Assembly: GCA_034005165.1 (NCBI GenBank) | Contig: JAVEVE010000002.1 | Span: forward strand, 62,001-126,000 | From: UBA1573 sp034005165 | GTDB lineage: Bacteria > Pseudomonadota > Alphaproteobacteria > Micavibrionales > Micavibrionaceae | Length of the DNA stretch: 64,000 nucleotides | Direction: 5' to 3' | In this document: positions 1 to 8,902 of the stretch, one piece after another | How positions within the stretch are numbered: the stretch's first letter is position 1 | Layout of the letters: each line of letters opens with the position of its first letter | Made by a program: the position numbers and the translations under genes | Notes under the pieces: generated by a model | Databases searched by the model: none | What the model was told of the DNA's origin: nothing | The model's input: the letters and a program-made list of their open reading frames with translations, nothing else

Positions 1-378
1 TTCCACCAGATCCCGCGCCAGAATTTGTTCCTTGGCATGGCAAGACGGACAGCTTTCACCGCTGGAGGACATGAGGACGTAAAGGCCGTCAATGTCTGAT
101 GCCATAGCTGATAACTTGGCCTTGAGGTCTGTAACCTGTTGCGGCGACATGGCCTGATCTTCGGCGTGAGCCCCAGCCAGCCCAGTTGAAAGAACTGCAT
201 TTGCACACAGACTCCCGACAAGGGTAAACTCGCTTGTTCTGGTATTATAGATATGAAGGGACGCCCCGAATGGCCCGCCCAAACCCAAACGGACATTATT
301 GGTGGCAAAGCTGTCTGTGGCGATTAACAAATCGCGCGCTTGCGCCATAAATTTTTGATCTTGAAAGAGATCGGACAT
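1..378 (-). CDS. Cytidine/guanine deaminase-family zinc hydrolase, partial (3' end beyond the window)
   Basis: About 126 codons are visible from an ATG at 378; the frame stays open to the left edge, so the C-terminus is missing. The visible part carries the zinc-dependent deaminase signature: a GGPFGA segment near residue 34, HAE at 71-73 (His zinc ligand plus the proton-shuttling Glu) and CPSC at 110-113 (the two Cys ligands). This arrangement is typical of nucleoside, guanine or tRNA-adenosine deaminases; the substrate cannot be told from this fragment. GAGG lies about eight bases upstream of the chosen ATG; a second in-frame ATG at 393 would add five residues. It is divergent from guaA, which would fit purine metabolism, but that link is inference. 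Confidence 0.8.
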   Translation of the reverse strand, partial: MSDLFQDQKFMAQARDLLIATDSFATNNVRLGLGGPFGASLHIYNTRTSEFTLVGSLCANAVLSTGLAGAHAEDQAMSPQQVTDLKAKLSAMASDIDGLYVLMSSSGESCPSCHAKEQILARDLVE

Positions 379-481
379 ATGCGTAAACCTCATGTAAGCA
401 CTATCAGATAAGCGGTCGCACCCTATCACAGCGGATGTTAATATGTCAAAAAAAGACCGCCTGAGTAACAAGGAACATAAA

Positions 482-2059
482 ATGAGCCAAACAGCAGCGT
501 CCACAGCCCCCCACGATCACATCCTTATTCTGGATTTCGGGTCACAAGTCACCCAGTTAATCGCCCGCCGCGTCCGTGAAAGTGGCGTTTATTGCGAAAT
601 CTGGCCGTTTAACACAGCAGACGAAGCCAAAATCAAGGCCTATAACCCGCGCGGGATTATCCTCTCTGGCGGCCCGTGCAGCGTCACCGCACCTGACAGC
701 CCCCGCGCACCTGAATGTGTGTTTGAAATGGGCCTGCCGATCTTGGGAATTTGCTACGGTCAACAAACCATGTGCGAACAAATGGGCGGCAAGGTCGAAG
801 GCTCCGACCACAAAGAATTCGGACGCGCCTATATCGAAATCACCAAATCCTGCGCGCTGTTTGACGGAGTATGGGAGCAGGGCAAAAAAGAAATGGTCTG
901 GATGTCCCACGGCGACCGCGTGACCAAACTCCCCGAAGGGTTTGAAATTGTCGGGATTTCCGAAGGCGCACCATGCGCCGCCGTTGCCAACGACCAGAAG
1001 AAAATGTACGGCGTCCAGTTCCACCCCGAGGTTGTGCATACTCCACACGGCGCAGCCCTTATAAAAAACTTCACGCATAAAATTTGCGGCTGTTCAGGCG
1101 ACTGGACAATGAACGCCTTCCGCCAGGAAGCCATTGAAAAAATCCGCAAACAAGTCGGCGATAAACGCGTGATCTGCGGCCTCTCGGGCGGCGTGGACTC
1201 CTCTGTAACCGCTGTCCTCATTCACGAAGCCATCGGCGATCAATTGACCTGTATCTATGTCGATACAGGTATGATGCGCGCGGGCGAGAGTGAACAAGTC
1301 GTCAGCCTCTTCAAAGATCACTATAACATCAAACTGATCCACGAAGACGCATCCGAACTCTTCCTCGGAAAACTCGCAGGCGTCACCGACCCTGAGAAAA
1401 AACGCAAAATCATCGGCGGCCTCTTTATCGAAGTGTTCGAAACCTGCGCGAACCGTATCGGCGGGGCAGAGTTCTTGGCTCAAGGCACACTCTATCCTGA
1501 TGTGATTGAATCCGTCTCCTTTATCGGTGGCCCGTCCGTCACAATTAAATCCCACCATAATGTGGGCGGCCTGCCTGAACGCATGAATATGGGTCTGGTT
1601 GAACCGATGCGCGAACTGTTCAAAGACGAAGTCCGTGCGCTGGGGCGTGAACTGGGCATGAACGAAGACTTCATCCGCCGTCACCCGTTCCCTGGGCCGG
1701 GTCTGGCGATCCGTATCCCCGGTGAAATCACGGCAGAAAAATTGGAAATCCTCCGTAACGCCGATAAAATTTACATCGAAGAAATTAAAAACGCAGGCCT
1801 CTACGATATTATCTGGCAAGCCTTCGCCGTTCTCCTGCCTGTGAAAACAGTGGGCGTGATGGGCGATGACAGAACCTACGATCACGTGTGCGCGCTCCGC
1901 GCTGTCACCTCGACCGACGGCATGACGGCCGACTACTACCACTACGACCATGAATTTTTGGGACGTGTAGCCAACCGCATCATCAACGAAGTCCGCGGCA
2001 TCAATAGAGTAGTCTACGACATCACCTCCAAACCCCCCGGTACAATCGAATGGGAGTAA
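482..2059 (+). CDS. guaA: GMP synthase (glutamine-hydrolysing)
   Basis: Converts XMP to GMP using ATP and glutamine in cytosolic guanine nucleotide synthesis. The N-terminal class I glutamine amidotransferase domain has the nucleophile in GICYGQQ (Cys near residue 91) and the His-Glu pair in QFHPEVVHT; the ATP pyrophosphatase domain has the PP-loop SGGVDSS near residue 235; the C-terminal dimerisation domain ends in the conserved PPGTIEWE. About 525 residues is the usual length. I chose the ATG at 482 because AAGGAA sits six bases upstream and the family usually starts shortly before HDHILILDFGSQ; an in-frame ATG at 443 would add 13 charged residues. guaB lies 4 kb downstream, not in the same operon. 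Confidence 0.97.
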   Translation: MSQTAASTAPHDHILILDFGSQVTQLIARRVRESGVYCEIWPFNTADEAKIKAYNPRGIILSGGPCSVTAPDSPRAPECVFEMGLPILGICYGQQTMCEQMGGKVEGSDHKEFGRAYIEITKSCALFDGVWEQGKKEMVWMSHGDRVTKLPEGFEIVGISEGAPCAAVANDQKKMYGVQFHPEVVHTPHGAALIKNFTHKICGCSGDWTMNAFRQEAIEKIRKQVGDKRVICGLSGGVDSSVTAVLIHEAIGDQLTCIYVDTGMMRAGESEQVVSLFKDHYNIKLIHEDASELFLGKLAGVTDPEKKRKIIGGLFIEVFETCANRIGGAEFLAQGTLYPDVIESVSFIGGPSVTIKSHHNVGGLPERMNMGLVEPMRELFKDEVRALGRELGMNEDFIRRHPFPGPGLAIRIPGEITAEKLEILRNADKIYIEEIKNAGLYDIIWQAFAVLLPVKTVGVMGDDRTYDHVCALRAVTSTDGMTADYYHYDHEFLGRVANRIINEVRGINRVVYDITSKPPGTIEWE

Positions 2060-2616
2060 TAAAGAAGATATTGATTTTAGGTGTGGTACTTTGTGCTATT
2101 GGCTTCACAGCATTTAAGTTCTGGGAATATAAGTTTTATTTAAACTCAGTCCCTAAGGAGTTTGGGGTTTATAATATTTTATATAGAGTCGAGAAGTCCT
2201 GGGGTTTTGGCCCTGGAGGAAACGAGATAGGTATTCGCGTTTATGAATTGCCAGAAAAAACGCTTAGAAATATAGAGCAACAAGGAATAAGATATTTCGA
2301 GAATCTACCATCAAATACAAATGGTGGACGTGAGAGGAGAGGGCATTTTCAGAATTGGTCTGAAACTCCAATCAAAGTGACAAAGTCATGGGAAGATAAA
2401 GGCACTCAAGAGGTATTAAGGGAATTTGATAGAAAGCCCCCGTCAATTCTCAATTTTCTAAGTGGGTATGGATTTGCGGCTGAAGTTGATCCTCAAATAG
2501 AAAATCTAGTAAACGAAGCAATTAGAAATTCTGGTAGTTACTATGCTTATGGGCATATGGGTGTAATAATTGTGATACCTGATAAAAAATGCGTAGTGTA
2601 TGCATATTCGGGTTAG
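2050..2616 (+). CDS. AT-rich orphan membrane-anchored protein, unknown function
   Basis: 188 residues, not recognised. Residues 5-25 form one hydrophobic segment (KILILGVVLCAIGFTAF), giving a likely N-terminal anchor or signal anchor with the rest outside the cytoplasm. The soluble part is rich in aromatic, Asn and Gly residues and has no motif I can name. Its start codon overlaps the last codons of guaA (ATGGGAGTAA), so translation may be coupled to guaA. Base composition is visibly more AT-rich and the codon choice (AGA, ATA, TTT, AAT) differs from guaA and the following genes, which suggests recent acquisition or weak selection. Confidence 0.6.
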   Translation: MGVIKKILILGVVLCAIGFTAFKFWEYKFYLNSVPKEFGVYNILYRVEKSWGFGPGGNEIGIRVYELPEKTLRNIEQQGIRYFENLPSNTNGGRERRGHFQNWSETPIKVTKSWEDKGTQEVLREFDRKPPSILNFLSGYGFAAEVDPQIENLVNEAIRNSGSYYAYGHMGVIIVIPDKKCVVYAYSG

Positions 2617-2675
2617 ATTTTACATTTTTCTTTAGTTTCTTGTAGGAAATAGAAAAATGATATTAAAAATTCTAA

Positions 2676-3326
2676 TTAGTACCATCCTTCTACCCCCTTC
2701 AAAATATCCCTAACAAACGCGCAATCATGAACAGACTCGGCTGTTAGAAATTCATACGCATCCCATCCGAAATTTTTGGCGGCCTCGATCACTTTGGGCG
2801 TATCATCAAACAGGATAGGGCGGTCGTCAGGCGTTAGACCCAGCGTATCGCGGATATGTTCGAAATAAGCCAACTCGGGCTTGATCGCCCCAATATCCGA
2901 TGAATAAAACATATCTTCGAACAAATCTTTTAACCCCAAATCATGCATCAGATAATGCGCGCGGTTCGGGGCTTGGTTGGTCGCAATAAATAACCGCACC
3001 TGTCCCGAATTTTTTAACTTTTTGATAGACTCGATCAATTGAGCGTTGAGCGTACTGTCTTTCTCAAGCCAATATTGCATAAACTCATCCACATTGATGT
3101 CTGCACGACCTTCCTGAGCAAACCATTCGGAAAGGGCATCTTCCAATGGCTTTTTCCCGCGCAGAACTTCCGCCAGAAAATGATCGACAAAAAACGAACC
3201 TGAAAAATATTCAGGCTCAAATCCGTAATCGGCCTTTAAATCCTTGTGCCACAGCTTGCGCAACTCGGGACGGAAATGATACCCGTCAATCAACACGCCA
3301 TCGACATCAAAGAAAATTATCTGCAT
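2676..3326 (-). CDS. HAD-superfamily hydrolase (subfamily IA phosphatase-like)
   Basis: About 216 residues starting MQIIFFDVDGVLIDG. Motif I is FDVDG (nucleophile Asp7, acid/base Asp9), motif II is the Thr of IATNQ, motif III the Lys of GAIKPE and motif IV the FDD of ILFDDTPK. A helical cap follows motif I. This predicts a cytosolic Mg-dependent phosphatase acting on a small phosphorylated metabolite; the substrate is unknown. I place the start at 3326 rather than at an ATG ten codons upstream because the HAD beta-strand begins here and AGG precedes it. It is convergent with the AT-rich gene ending at 2616. Confidence 0.85.
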   Translation of the reverse strand: MQIIFFDVDGVLIDGYHFRPELRKLWHKDLKADYGFEPEYFSGSFFVDHFLAEVLRGKKPLEDALSEWFAQEGRADINVDEFMQYWLEKDSTLNAQLIESIKKLKNSGQVRLFIATNQAPNRAHYLMHDLGLKDLFEDMFYSSDIGAIKPELAYFEHIRDTLGLTPDDRPILFDDTPKVIEAAKNFGWDAYEFLTAESVHDCAFVRDILKGVEGWY

Positions 3327-3471
3327 TGAAAACCTGTCCTGTTTTTTTAAAACCATAACTGGTTGATTTTAATTTGTAAAAATATTCCCTCAAAATAACT
3401 GCGGGGGAAAAAACGCTGGCCTCTCCGTTTATCTATCAAACAAACCGTAATGAAACCAAACGGAGACCAAA

Positions 3472-3843
3472 ATGAAAACTCTCACATTAACGGCACTTGC
3501 CGCAACCCTTTTGCTTGGCGGATTTTCAAATTCGGCTGGAGCACATGATTATAATCACAGTTATAATTATAACTACAATAAGAACTACCAACAGAACGGC
3601 TACTATAATCAAAGCGCCTATAACTGGAACAACTACAGATACAAAAATACCCATAACAACTATATCCGTGCGGGCTACGTCGTCCCGCGCCATGTGCAGA
3701 CATGGCCCGTAGAACGCGCAACACTCAAATATTTGAGAAAAGCCCCGAAAGGCTACGAATACCGCCAGACACAGGGCAAAATCCTGTTGATTAACGCCCA
3801 TACGGGCGTGGTAAAAGACATAATTCGCCTGTCTTATAGGTAG
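3472..3843 (+). CDS. Small secreted Asn/Tyr-rich protein with RcnB-like C-terminal domain
   Basis: 123 residues. Residues 1-24 are a signal peptide ending AGAHD. Residues 25-65 are low complexity, dominated by Asn and Tyr with His and Gln. The C-terminal 55 residues (from AGYVVPRH to the end) resemble the RcnB domain: a VPRHV segment, then APKGYEYR, then a short hydrophobic strand LLINAHTGVVKDII. RcnB itself is a periplasmic modulator of nickel/cobalt efflux; most homologues are only predicted. The next gene carries the same C-terminal pattern, so the two look like paralogues. No transporter is adjacent, so a role in metal homeostasis is only a guess. Confidence 0.75.
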   Translation: MKTLTLTALAATLLLGGFSNSAGAHDYNHSYNYNYNKNYQQNGYYNQSAYNWNNYRYKNTHNNYIRAGYVVPRHVQTWPVERATLKYLRKAPKGYEYRQTQGKILLINAHTGVVKDIIRLSYR

Positions 3844-3878
3844 AATGCACAGTTTTCTGCGTAAATATGCGTAAAAGG

Positions 3879-3914
3879 CGGGGGAAGGATTGGGCTTCCC
3901 CCGTTGATATTTTC
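3879..3914 (+). terminator. Hairpin after the small RcnB-like gene
   Basis: CGGGGGAAG at 3879-3887 pairs perfectly with CTTCCCCCG at 3895-3903 across a seven-base loop, followed by a modest T-rich stretch. It lies between two co-directional RcnB-like genes and probably ends the first transcript or attenuates read-through. Confidence 0.6.
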
Positions 3915-3969
3915 TCTAAGGAACTAAATAGTTACCTGAAGAGTTCATAAGGTAAAGGAGCGAACCATT

Positions 3970-4473
3970 ATGACCAGAAAAGATTATTGGACCAGAAAAG
4001 CATTTATCTTTGCCGCCGCCGCTATGTTGACGGCAACACCTGCTTTGGCAGACTCGGGTAAAGGCAAAGGTCACGGCAATGATAAGGGCGAATCCTATCG
4101 TGAAGTCGAAGTTCACAAAAGCAGCGGTCATGACGATGATGGCATGACCGTGATCCGTATCGGTGATGACGATCGTGTGATTTTGCGCGGCTATGTCGAA
4201 GACCACTATAAATCAAACTGCCCACCGGGCTTGGCAAAGAAAAACAATGGCTGCTTGCCTCCGGGTCAGGCCAAGAAACACTACGAAGTCGGTCACAGAT
4301 TGCCTGATGATGTCGTCTATGAAGATGTTCCGCGCTATATCCTCGACCGTTTGCATCCCGCCCCGAGCGGATACAAATACGTGAAAGTGGATACCGATGT
4401 TCTGCTGATCGGCGAAGCCAGCAAAAATATCATTGATGCTGTGACACTTCTTTCAGGCGTTGGCAAACAATAG
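3970..4473 (+). CDS. Secreted RcnB-family protein
   Basis: 167 residues with a signal peptide (RKAFIFAAAAMLTATPALA, cut near residue 27). After a charged Gly/Lys/His region comes CPPGLAKKNNGCLPPGQAKK near residues 78-97, a two-Cys motif common in alphaproteobacterial RcnB-like proteins, then the RcnB domain with VPRYILDRL, APSGYKYVKV and a terminal hydrophobic strand (VLLIGEASKNIIDAV). Predicted periplasmic. AAGGAG lies nine bases before the ATG. It is the longer paralogue of the preceding gene. Function in metal handling is inferred from family name only. Confidence 0.8.
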   Translation: MTRKDYWTRKAFIFAAAAMLTATPALADSGKGKGHGNDKGESYREVEVHKSSGHDDDGMTVIRIGDDDRVILRGYVEDHYKSNCPPGLAKKNNGCLPPGQAKKHYEVGHRLPDDVVYEDVPRYILDRLHPAPSGYKYVKVDTDVLLIGEASKNIIDAVTLLSGVGKQ

Positions 4474-4499
4474 ATAATTGTTGAATTGGAATTTTTAAG

Positions 4500-4530
4500 A
4501 CGCGGGGGATTTTTCTCCCGCGTTTATTTT
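4500..4530 (+). terminator. Rho-independent terminator between convergent genes
   Basis: ACGCGGG at 4500-4506 pairs with CCCGCGT at 4517-4523, followed by TTATTTTT. It sits in the 50-base gap between the RcnB-family gene and the convergent aldehyde dehydrogenase gene. Confidence 0.8.
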
Positions 4531-5903
4531 TCGCGAGCAATGACTTTTTTCTGGGTCACGTCATGGAATCCGAAATGACCGTTCTCACGCGAAATCCCTG
4601 ATCTTTTATACCCGCCGAAAATATTCTGCGGCTTGCCGGTATTCGCCAGATTATTCTTAATCATCCCTGCTTGTAAATCACGGGATGCCCGCCGCGCTAA
4701 TGCTTTGTTCTCGGTAAAGACAGACGCCGATAATCCGTAGATCGTATCATTGGCAAGGTGAATGGCCTCTTCATAAGTTTTGAACGAGACAATCGGCAAC
4801 ACTGGTCCGAATACTTCCTCGCACCAGACTTTCATATCTCGCGTCACACCCGTCAAAATGGTCGGCAGGTAATACGCACCATTTAGGCCTTCTGGCTGCG
4901 CGCCCCCGCAAACAACTGTTACGCCTTTCGCACGCGCATCTTCCATTTGTCCGAGTAGCGTATCAAGCTGCTTCTTTGAAACCAACGGTCCGATATCCGT
5001 ATCCTCACGCATTGGGTCTCCGACACGCTTCGCTGAGACAAGATCGGAAAGCTTTGTAACAACTTCATCAAATCGGCTCTCATGAACAATCAATCGCTTC
5101 ATGGACTGGCAGACCTGCCCGCAATTGGTAAACCGTCCTGCATAAAGCGCAGGCAGGATTTTCGTGAGGTCAGCATCTTCAAAGACAACACCGGGATCTG
5201 AACCGCCAAGCTCCAGCACAAGCGGAATAAATTTCTCTGCCGCTTGCTTGTAAAGGATTTCCCCGACGCGCGTGCTGCCTGTAAAGCTGATAAAGTTAAT
5301 ATCATCTTTAATCATCATCTGCGCAACGTCACCGTCTCCGTAAATGACATTGAGAACGCCGTGGGGAAACGCAGCCGCTTGAACCATCTCTTCAAGGGCC
5401 TGTGCAAAAAGCTGCGTATCTTCCGAATTTTTAAAAACCACCGTGTTGCCTGCGCATAAGGCTTGAAAGGTCGCCCAGACAAAATTGCTCGCAGGAAAAT
5501 TCCACGGCGAAATACATGCGGCAACACCGTGCGGCTCGAACGTGATCTCGTCGATCTCTGCCTCATCTTCAAAGGTCACAACCGGCGCGAGACATTTTTC
5601 GGCATTCTCCAAAGACCAATTCATATAAGACACAGCGCGGTCCACGGTAAAAAGAGTTTGAGTAAGCGGCATCCCCATCTCAGAGGTCATCAAACGCGCA
5701 AGTGACTCTCGGCGTGCGACAAACTGATCACGAAGGCGTGCTAAGACTTTTAAACGCTCGGTAAGGGGCGTTTCTGCCCATGCGGGAAAAGCATCGCGCG
5801 CGGCCCTGACTTTAGAGCGAACCTCGTCTTGCGTGGACATCGGCACCTCGCCGATAGGGCTGTAATCATGGGGATTAACGGAGGTCAGGCTTTTCTTGGT
5901 CAT
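4524..5903 (-). CDS. NAD(P)-dependent aldehyde dehydrogenase (succinate-semialdehyde dehydrogenase-like)
   Basis: 459 residues of the ALDH superfamily, oxidising an aldehyde to the acid with NAD(P). The oxyanion Asn is in ISPWNFP (about 135), the Rossmann turn is FTGSTRVGE (about 208), the general base Glu is in LELGG (231) and the nucleophilic Cys is in NCGQVC (265). The C-terminus has the usual GGYKRSGISRENG. The short N-terminus and the overall pattern are nearest to the succinate-semialdehyde and related medium-chain aldehyde dehydrogenases, but substrate specificity cannot be fixed. AAAGGA precedes the ATG. It is divergent from guaB and stands alone. Confidence 0.9.
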   Translation of the reverse strand: MTKKSLTSVNPHDYSPIGEVPMSTQDEVRSKVRAARDAFPAWAETPLTERLKVLARLRDQFVARRESLARLMTSEMGMPLTQTLFTVDRAVSYMNWSLENAEKCLAPVVTFEDEAEIDEITFEPHGVAACISPWNFPASNFVWATFQALCAGNTVVFKNSEDTQLFAQALEEMVQAAAFPHGVLNVIYGDGDVAQMMIKDDINFISFTGSTRVGEILYKQAAEKFIPLVLELGGSDPGVVFEDADLTKILPALYAGRFTNCGQVCQSMKRLIVHESRFDEVVTKLSDLVSAKRVGDPMREDTDIGPLVSKKQLDTLLGQMEDARAKGVTVVCGGAQPEGLNGAYYLPTILTGVTRDMKVWCEEVFGPVLPIVSFKTYEEAIHLANDTIYGLSASVFTENKALARRASRDLQAGMIKNNLANTGKPQNIFGGYKRSGISRENGHFGFHDVTQKKVIAREK

Positions 5904-6045
5904 AACAAATTGTCCTTTTAGGTTAAGACCAACATAGGATAAAGCTGGCGACTTTCAAAATTTTCTTTACATTGGGGCAAAAGACACTATAAATACCCTG
6001 CAAATTCCACAATTTAGAACCAAACAAAAAAAAGGGGTTTGCACC

Positions 6046-7521
6046 ATGTTGCTTCAAGACAAAATCCGCGAAGGCCTGACATTTGATGACGTACTGCTGT
6101 TACCCGCGGCAAGCAGCGTGCAACCGACCGATGTTGATACCTCGACACAACTCACCAAAACCATCTCTCTAAAAGTTCCGTTACTCTCTGCCGCGATGGA
6201 TACAGTAACCGAAAGCCCGATGGCTATCGCGATGGCCCAACAAGGCGCTCTGGGAATCATCCACCGCAATATGACGATTGAGCAGCAAGCCGAAGAAGTT
6301 CGCCGCGTGAAACGCTATGAATCAGGCATGGTGGTCAACCCGATCACCATTCGTCCGACAGCCACGCTCTCCGAAGCTCTGGAAACAATGCGTCATTATA
6401 ATATCTCGGGCGTTCCTGTCACGGAAGAAAGTGGCAAGCTAGTGGGTATCCTGACCAACCGCGATGTGCGCTTTGCAGATAACCCGAACCAACCTGTCAA
6501 AGAATTGATGACTGCCGAGAATCTGGTCAAAGTCGTCGGCAGCGCGGATAAAGACGAAGCCAGAAAATTGCTCCATAAACACCGCATTGAAAAATTACTG
6601 GTCGTTGATAAGTCTGATAAATGCATCGGACTGATTACCGTAAAAGATATTGAAAAATCCCAAGCCTATCCGCTGGCGTCAAAAGACGCAGAAGGCCGCC
6701 TCCGCGCAGGCGCAGCCGTGGGCACAGGCGAAGTGAACGGTTACGAACGCGCCCTTGCTCTGTGTGATGCGGGGCTTGACGTGGTTGTGGTTGATACCGC
6801 ACACGGACATTCCAAAGGCGTTCTTGATATGGTGGCCCGCATTAAAAAAGAATGCGGAGATCGTATGCAGATCATCGCGGGAAACATTGCAACAGGGGCT
6901 GCCGCTCAAGCCTTGGTTGATGCGGGGGCGGATGCAGTAAAAGTCGGGATTGGGCCGGGGTCCATTTGTACAACGCGCGTTGTTGCGGGCGTTGGTGTGC
7001 CACAATTAACAGCTATCATGAACGCTGCAGAAGTTTGCCTTAAACTGGGCATTCCAGTCATTGCTGACGGCGGTATTAAATATTCAGGCGATTTGGCTAA
7101 AGCAATTGCCGCAGGTGCATCTGTCGCCATGATGGGCGGAGTATTTGCTGGAACGGACGAAGCACCAGGCGAAGTCATCCTTTATCAAGGGCGTTCTTAT
7201 AAATCTTATCGTGGTATGGGATCAGTCGGCGCAATGGTCGAAGGCTCTGCGGATCGTTATTTTCAAGGCAAAGTCTCCGAGACCAATAAATTGGTTCCTG
7301 AAGGCATTGAAGGCCGCGTTCCATATAAAGGATCTATCGCACCTGTTATTCACCAGATGGTGGGGGGCTTGCGGGCTTCTATGGGATATACAGGTTGCCC
7401 GACCATAGCAGAGATGCAAAAATGCGCTGAATTTATCCGCATGACGGGCGCAGGCTACCGTGAAAGCCACGTTCATGATGTCACGATTACCCGCGAAGCG
7501 CCAAATTATCGCAGCGAGTAA
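6046..7521 (+). CDS. guaB: IMP dehydrogenase
   Basis: Oxidises IMP to XMP with NAD, the rate-limiting step to GMP. 491 residues, typical length. The barrel starts with LTFDDVLLLP, is interrupted by a CBS pair (about residues 95-205), and resumes with the catalytic loop GSICTTR (Cys308) and the flap segment MGSVGAM. The substrate-binding GGIKYSGD is present. AAGGGG lies nine bases before the ATG. GuaA, which uses its product, is encoded 4 kb upstream as a separate unit. A strong terminator follows. Confidence 0.98.
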   Translation: MLLQDKIREGLTFDDVLLLPAASSVQPTDVDTSTQLTKTISLKVPLLSAAMDTVTESPMAIAMAQQGALGIIHRNMTIEQQAEEVRRVKRYESGMVVNPITIRPTATLSEALETMRHYNISGVPVTEESGKLVGILTNRDVRFADNPNQPVKELMTAENLVKVVGSADKDEARKLLHKHRIEKLLVVDKSDKCIGLITVKDIEKSQAYPLASKDAEGRLRAGAAVGTGEVNGYERALALCDAGLDVVVVDTAHGHSKGVLDMVARIKKECGDRMQIIAGNIATGAAAQALVDAGADAVKVGIGPGSICTTRVVAGVGVPQLTAIMNAAEVCLKLGIPVIADGGIKYSGDLAKAIAAGASVAMMGGVFAGTDEAPGEVILYQGRSYKSYRGMGSVGAMVEGSADRYFQGKVSETNKLVPEGIEGRVPYKGSIAPVIHQMVGGLRASMGYTGCPTIAEMQKCAEFIRMTGAGYRESHVHDVTITREAPNYRSE

Positions 7522-7563
7522 TTGCCGATATTGATTGACATAAATTGATCTATGGTCGTATTT

Positions 7564-7597
7564 ATCCGTTGGTTCGTAAAGGGCCAACGGATTTTTT
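7564..7597 (+). terminator. guaB terminator
   Basis: ATCCGTTGG at 7564-7572 pairs perfectly with CCAACGGAT at 7584-7592 and is followed by a run of six T. Confidence 0.9.
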
Positions 7598-7628
7598 ATA
7601 AGGACTTTATACAAAGAGGGATAAGAAA

Positions 7629-7871
7629 ATGAATTTAAAAAATATAACCAAGGATGACGTCGTGTTTGCCGGAAAATATATGGGCGTCGTGGCTGTCGCA
7701 TGTGCTTTCATGGCCGCAGTTGGACATGTAAGACGCGAATATTTCCCACAGTTAGGCCAGCCTATACCTCAAACAGGAGCTCCTGTAACATCACCCGAGA
7801 ATAAGCCAAAAGCTGTTGTAACCGCTCCAACTGCGTTACCTGTGCAAGGTCAGTCGCGCGCGCCTCATTGA
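7629..7871 (+). CDS. Small membrane protein, unknown function
   Basis: 80 residues, not recognised. One predicted transmembrane segment (residues 17-32, YMGVVAVACAFMAAVG) is followed by a Pro/Thr/Ala-rich tail of about 40 residues, so a short inner-membrane protein with a flexible tail is likely. GAGGGATAAG precedes the ATG, and the gene lies just after the guaB terminator, so it probably has its own promoter within the short gap. It is convergent with the DUF1223 gene. Moderately sure that it is coding. Confidence 0.55.
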   Translation: MNLKNITKDDVVFAGKYMGVVAVACAFMAAVGHVRREYFPQLGQPIPQTGAPVTSPENKPKAVVTAPTALPVQGQSRAPH

Positions 7872-7904
7872 TCTGCGGGCTAGAAAAGTCTCTCTAAAAG
7901 AATT

Positions 7905-8720
7905 TTACAAAGGTTTTGTAGAATCCTGTGAAAGTAGATACTGCCCAGCAGCTATCATAGAGAGGGGTAGAATTTTTTTGGTGTAGACCAGAACGGCAAA
8001 TCCTTTAGCCTCTTCTGGTAATTTTTCTTGATTGATATGCGCTTGAATTTTTGTGCCTGTGGATGAGTGTATCTCAAAAGGCAATTCTGAAATTTGCATG
8101 ACGGGATTAGTATAAGTCACCTGTAATCCTGAGTTCTCTCCATGTCCCATAGAGACTGTCTGGTCGTGGCCAAAATAGATAATTTGCGCTGTAATATCAT
8201 CTGCCTTGATACCGGACGGAAAAGGCACAAGAATTTCATATGAATCATTTTGGCGATGGATAGAAATTTCTGTCAAGGTACCGTTATATTCCCTCAATGC
8301 ATTTGCGATAGCATATGATTTTGAACCGATCACGCTCTCATGCCCGTTAACCACTAGTTCTGGCGTAAATCTCGACTGGCTACCACGTGCGCGACTATAT
8401 TCATTTTGGCGCTCGGTACAAAATTCATGCGACAGCGTATCCTTCCAGGACAGGTGGTTCCAGTAGGTCACATGACAAGAGAGGGTAATAATGTTGGGGC
8501 GTTGTGCCAGATCTTCCAGAATTAAATCCGCCGGTGGGCATGAGGAACAGCTCTGCGATGTAAAAAGCTCCAGAACAATCGGACCCTTTTGCGGTACGTC
8601 TTTTACAGCTCTGCCACCTTGGTAGGGAGAAAAGGCAGGGCTATCACCAAACAAAACTTGCCCTGCAAGAACCAGTCCGGTACATGCGCCAAATAGCAAA
8701 AGATGAGATTTAAACTTCAT
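7905..8720 (-). CDS. DUF1223 secreted thioredoxin-fold protein
   Basis: 271 residues. An N-terminal hydrophobic stretch (residues 5-22) acts as signal peptide or anchor. The family hallmark ELFTSQSCSSCPPAD places a CxxC pair at residues 58 and 61 in a thioredoxin-like position; a second conserved block holds VTYWNHLSWKD, followed by SRFTPELVVNG. The C-terminal half is a beta-rich domain. DUF1223 proteins are widespread in alphaproteobacteria, probably periplasmic, with no established substrate. It is transcribed divergently from the isocitrate dehydrogenase gene. Confidence 0.85.
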   Translation of the reverse strand: MKFKSHLLLFGACTGLVLAGQVLFGDSPAFSPYQGGRAVKDVPQKGPIVLELFTSQSCSSCPPADLILEDLAQRPNIITLSCHVTYWNHLSWKDTLSHEFCTERQNEYSRARGSQSRFTPELVVNGHESVIGSKSYAIANALREYNGTLTEISIHRQNDSYEILVPFPSGIKADDITAQIIYFGHDQTVSMGHGENSGLQVTYTNPVMQISELPFEIHSSTGTKIQAHINQEKLPEEAKGFAVLVYTKKILPLSMIAAGQYLLSQDSTKPL

Positions 8721-8902
8721 ACATTAAGTATAATCGGACATATAAACTTCAACAAGTTTGGCTATATCCCACCCGCCACAAAAAATAAAAAACTTATGGT
8801 AAAGGGGGTGGGCGATCACAGGAATTTGTTAATCATTTTAGGAAATAATAGCGCCAGATAACTGGGTATGTCCTTGTTCATATTTCTTTTAGGGGAGCTC
8901 TT

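Noticed and set aside
1094..1951. Long open frame (285 codons) on the strand opposite guaA
   Set aside because: It is a shadow of the guaA codon pattern; the product is His/Phe/Asp-rich with no family look, and guaA is certain on the other strand.
2617..2675. Possible terminator after the AT-rich gene
   Set aside because: Only a weak, A/T-based imperfect stem is visible; not convincing.
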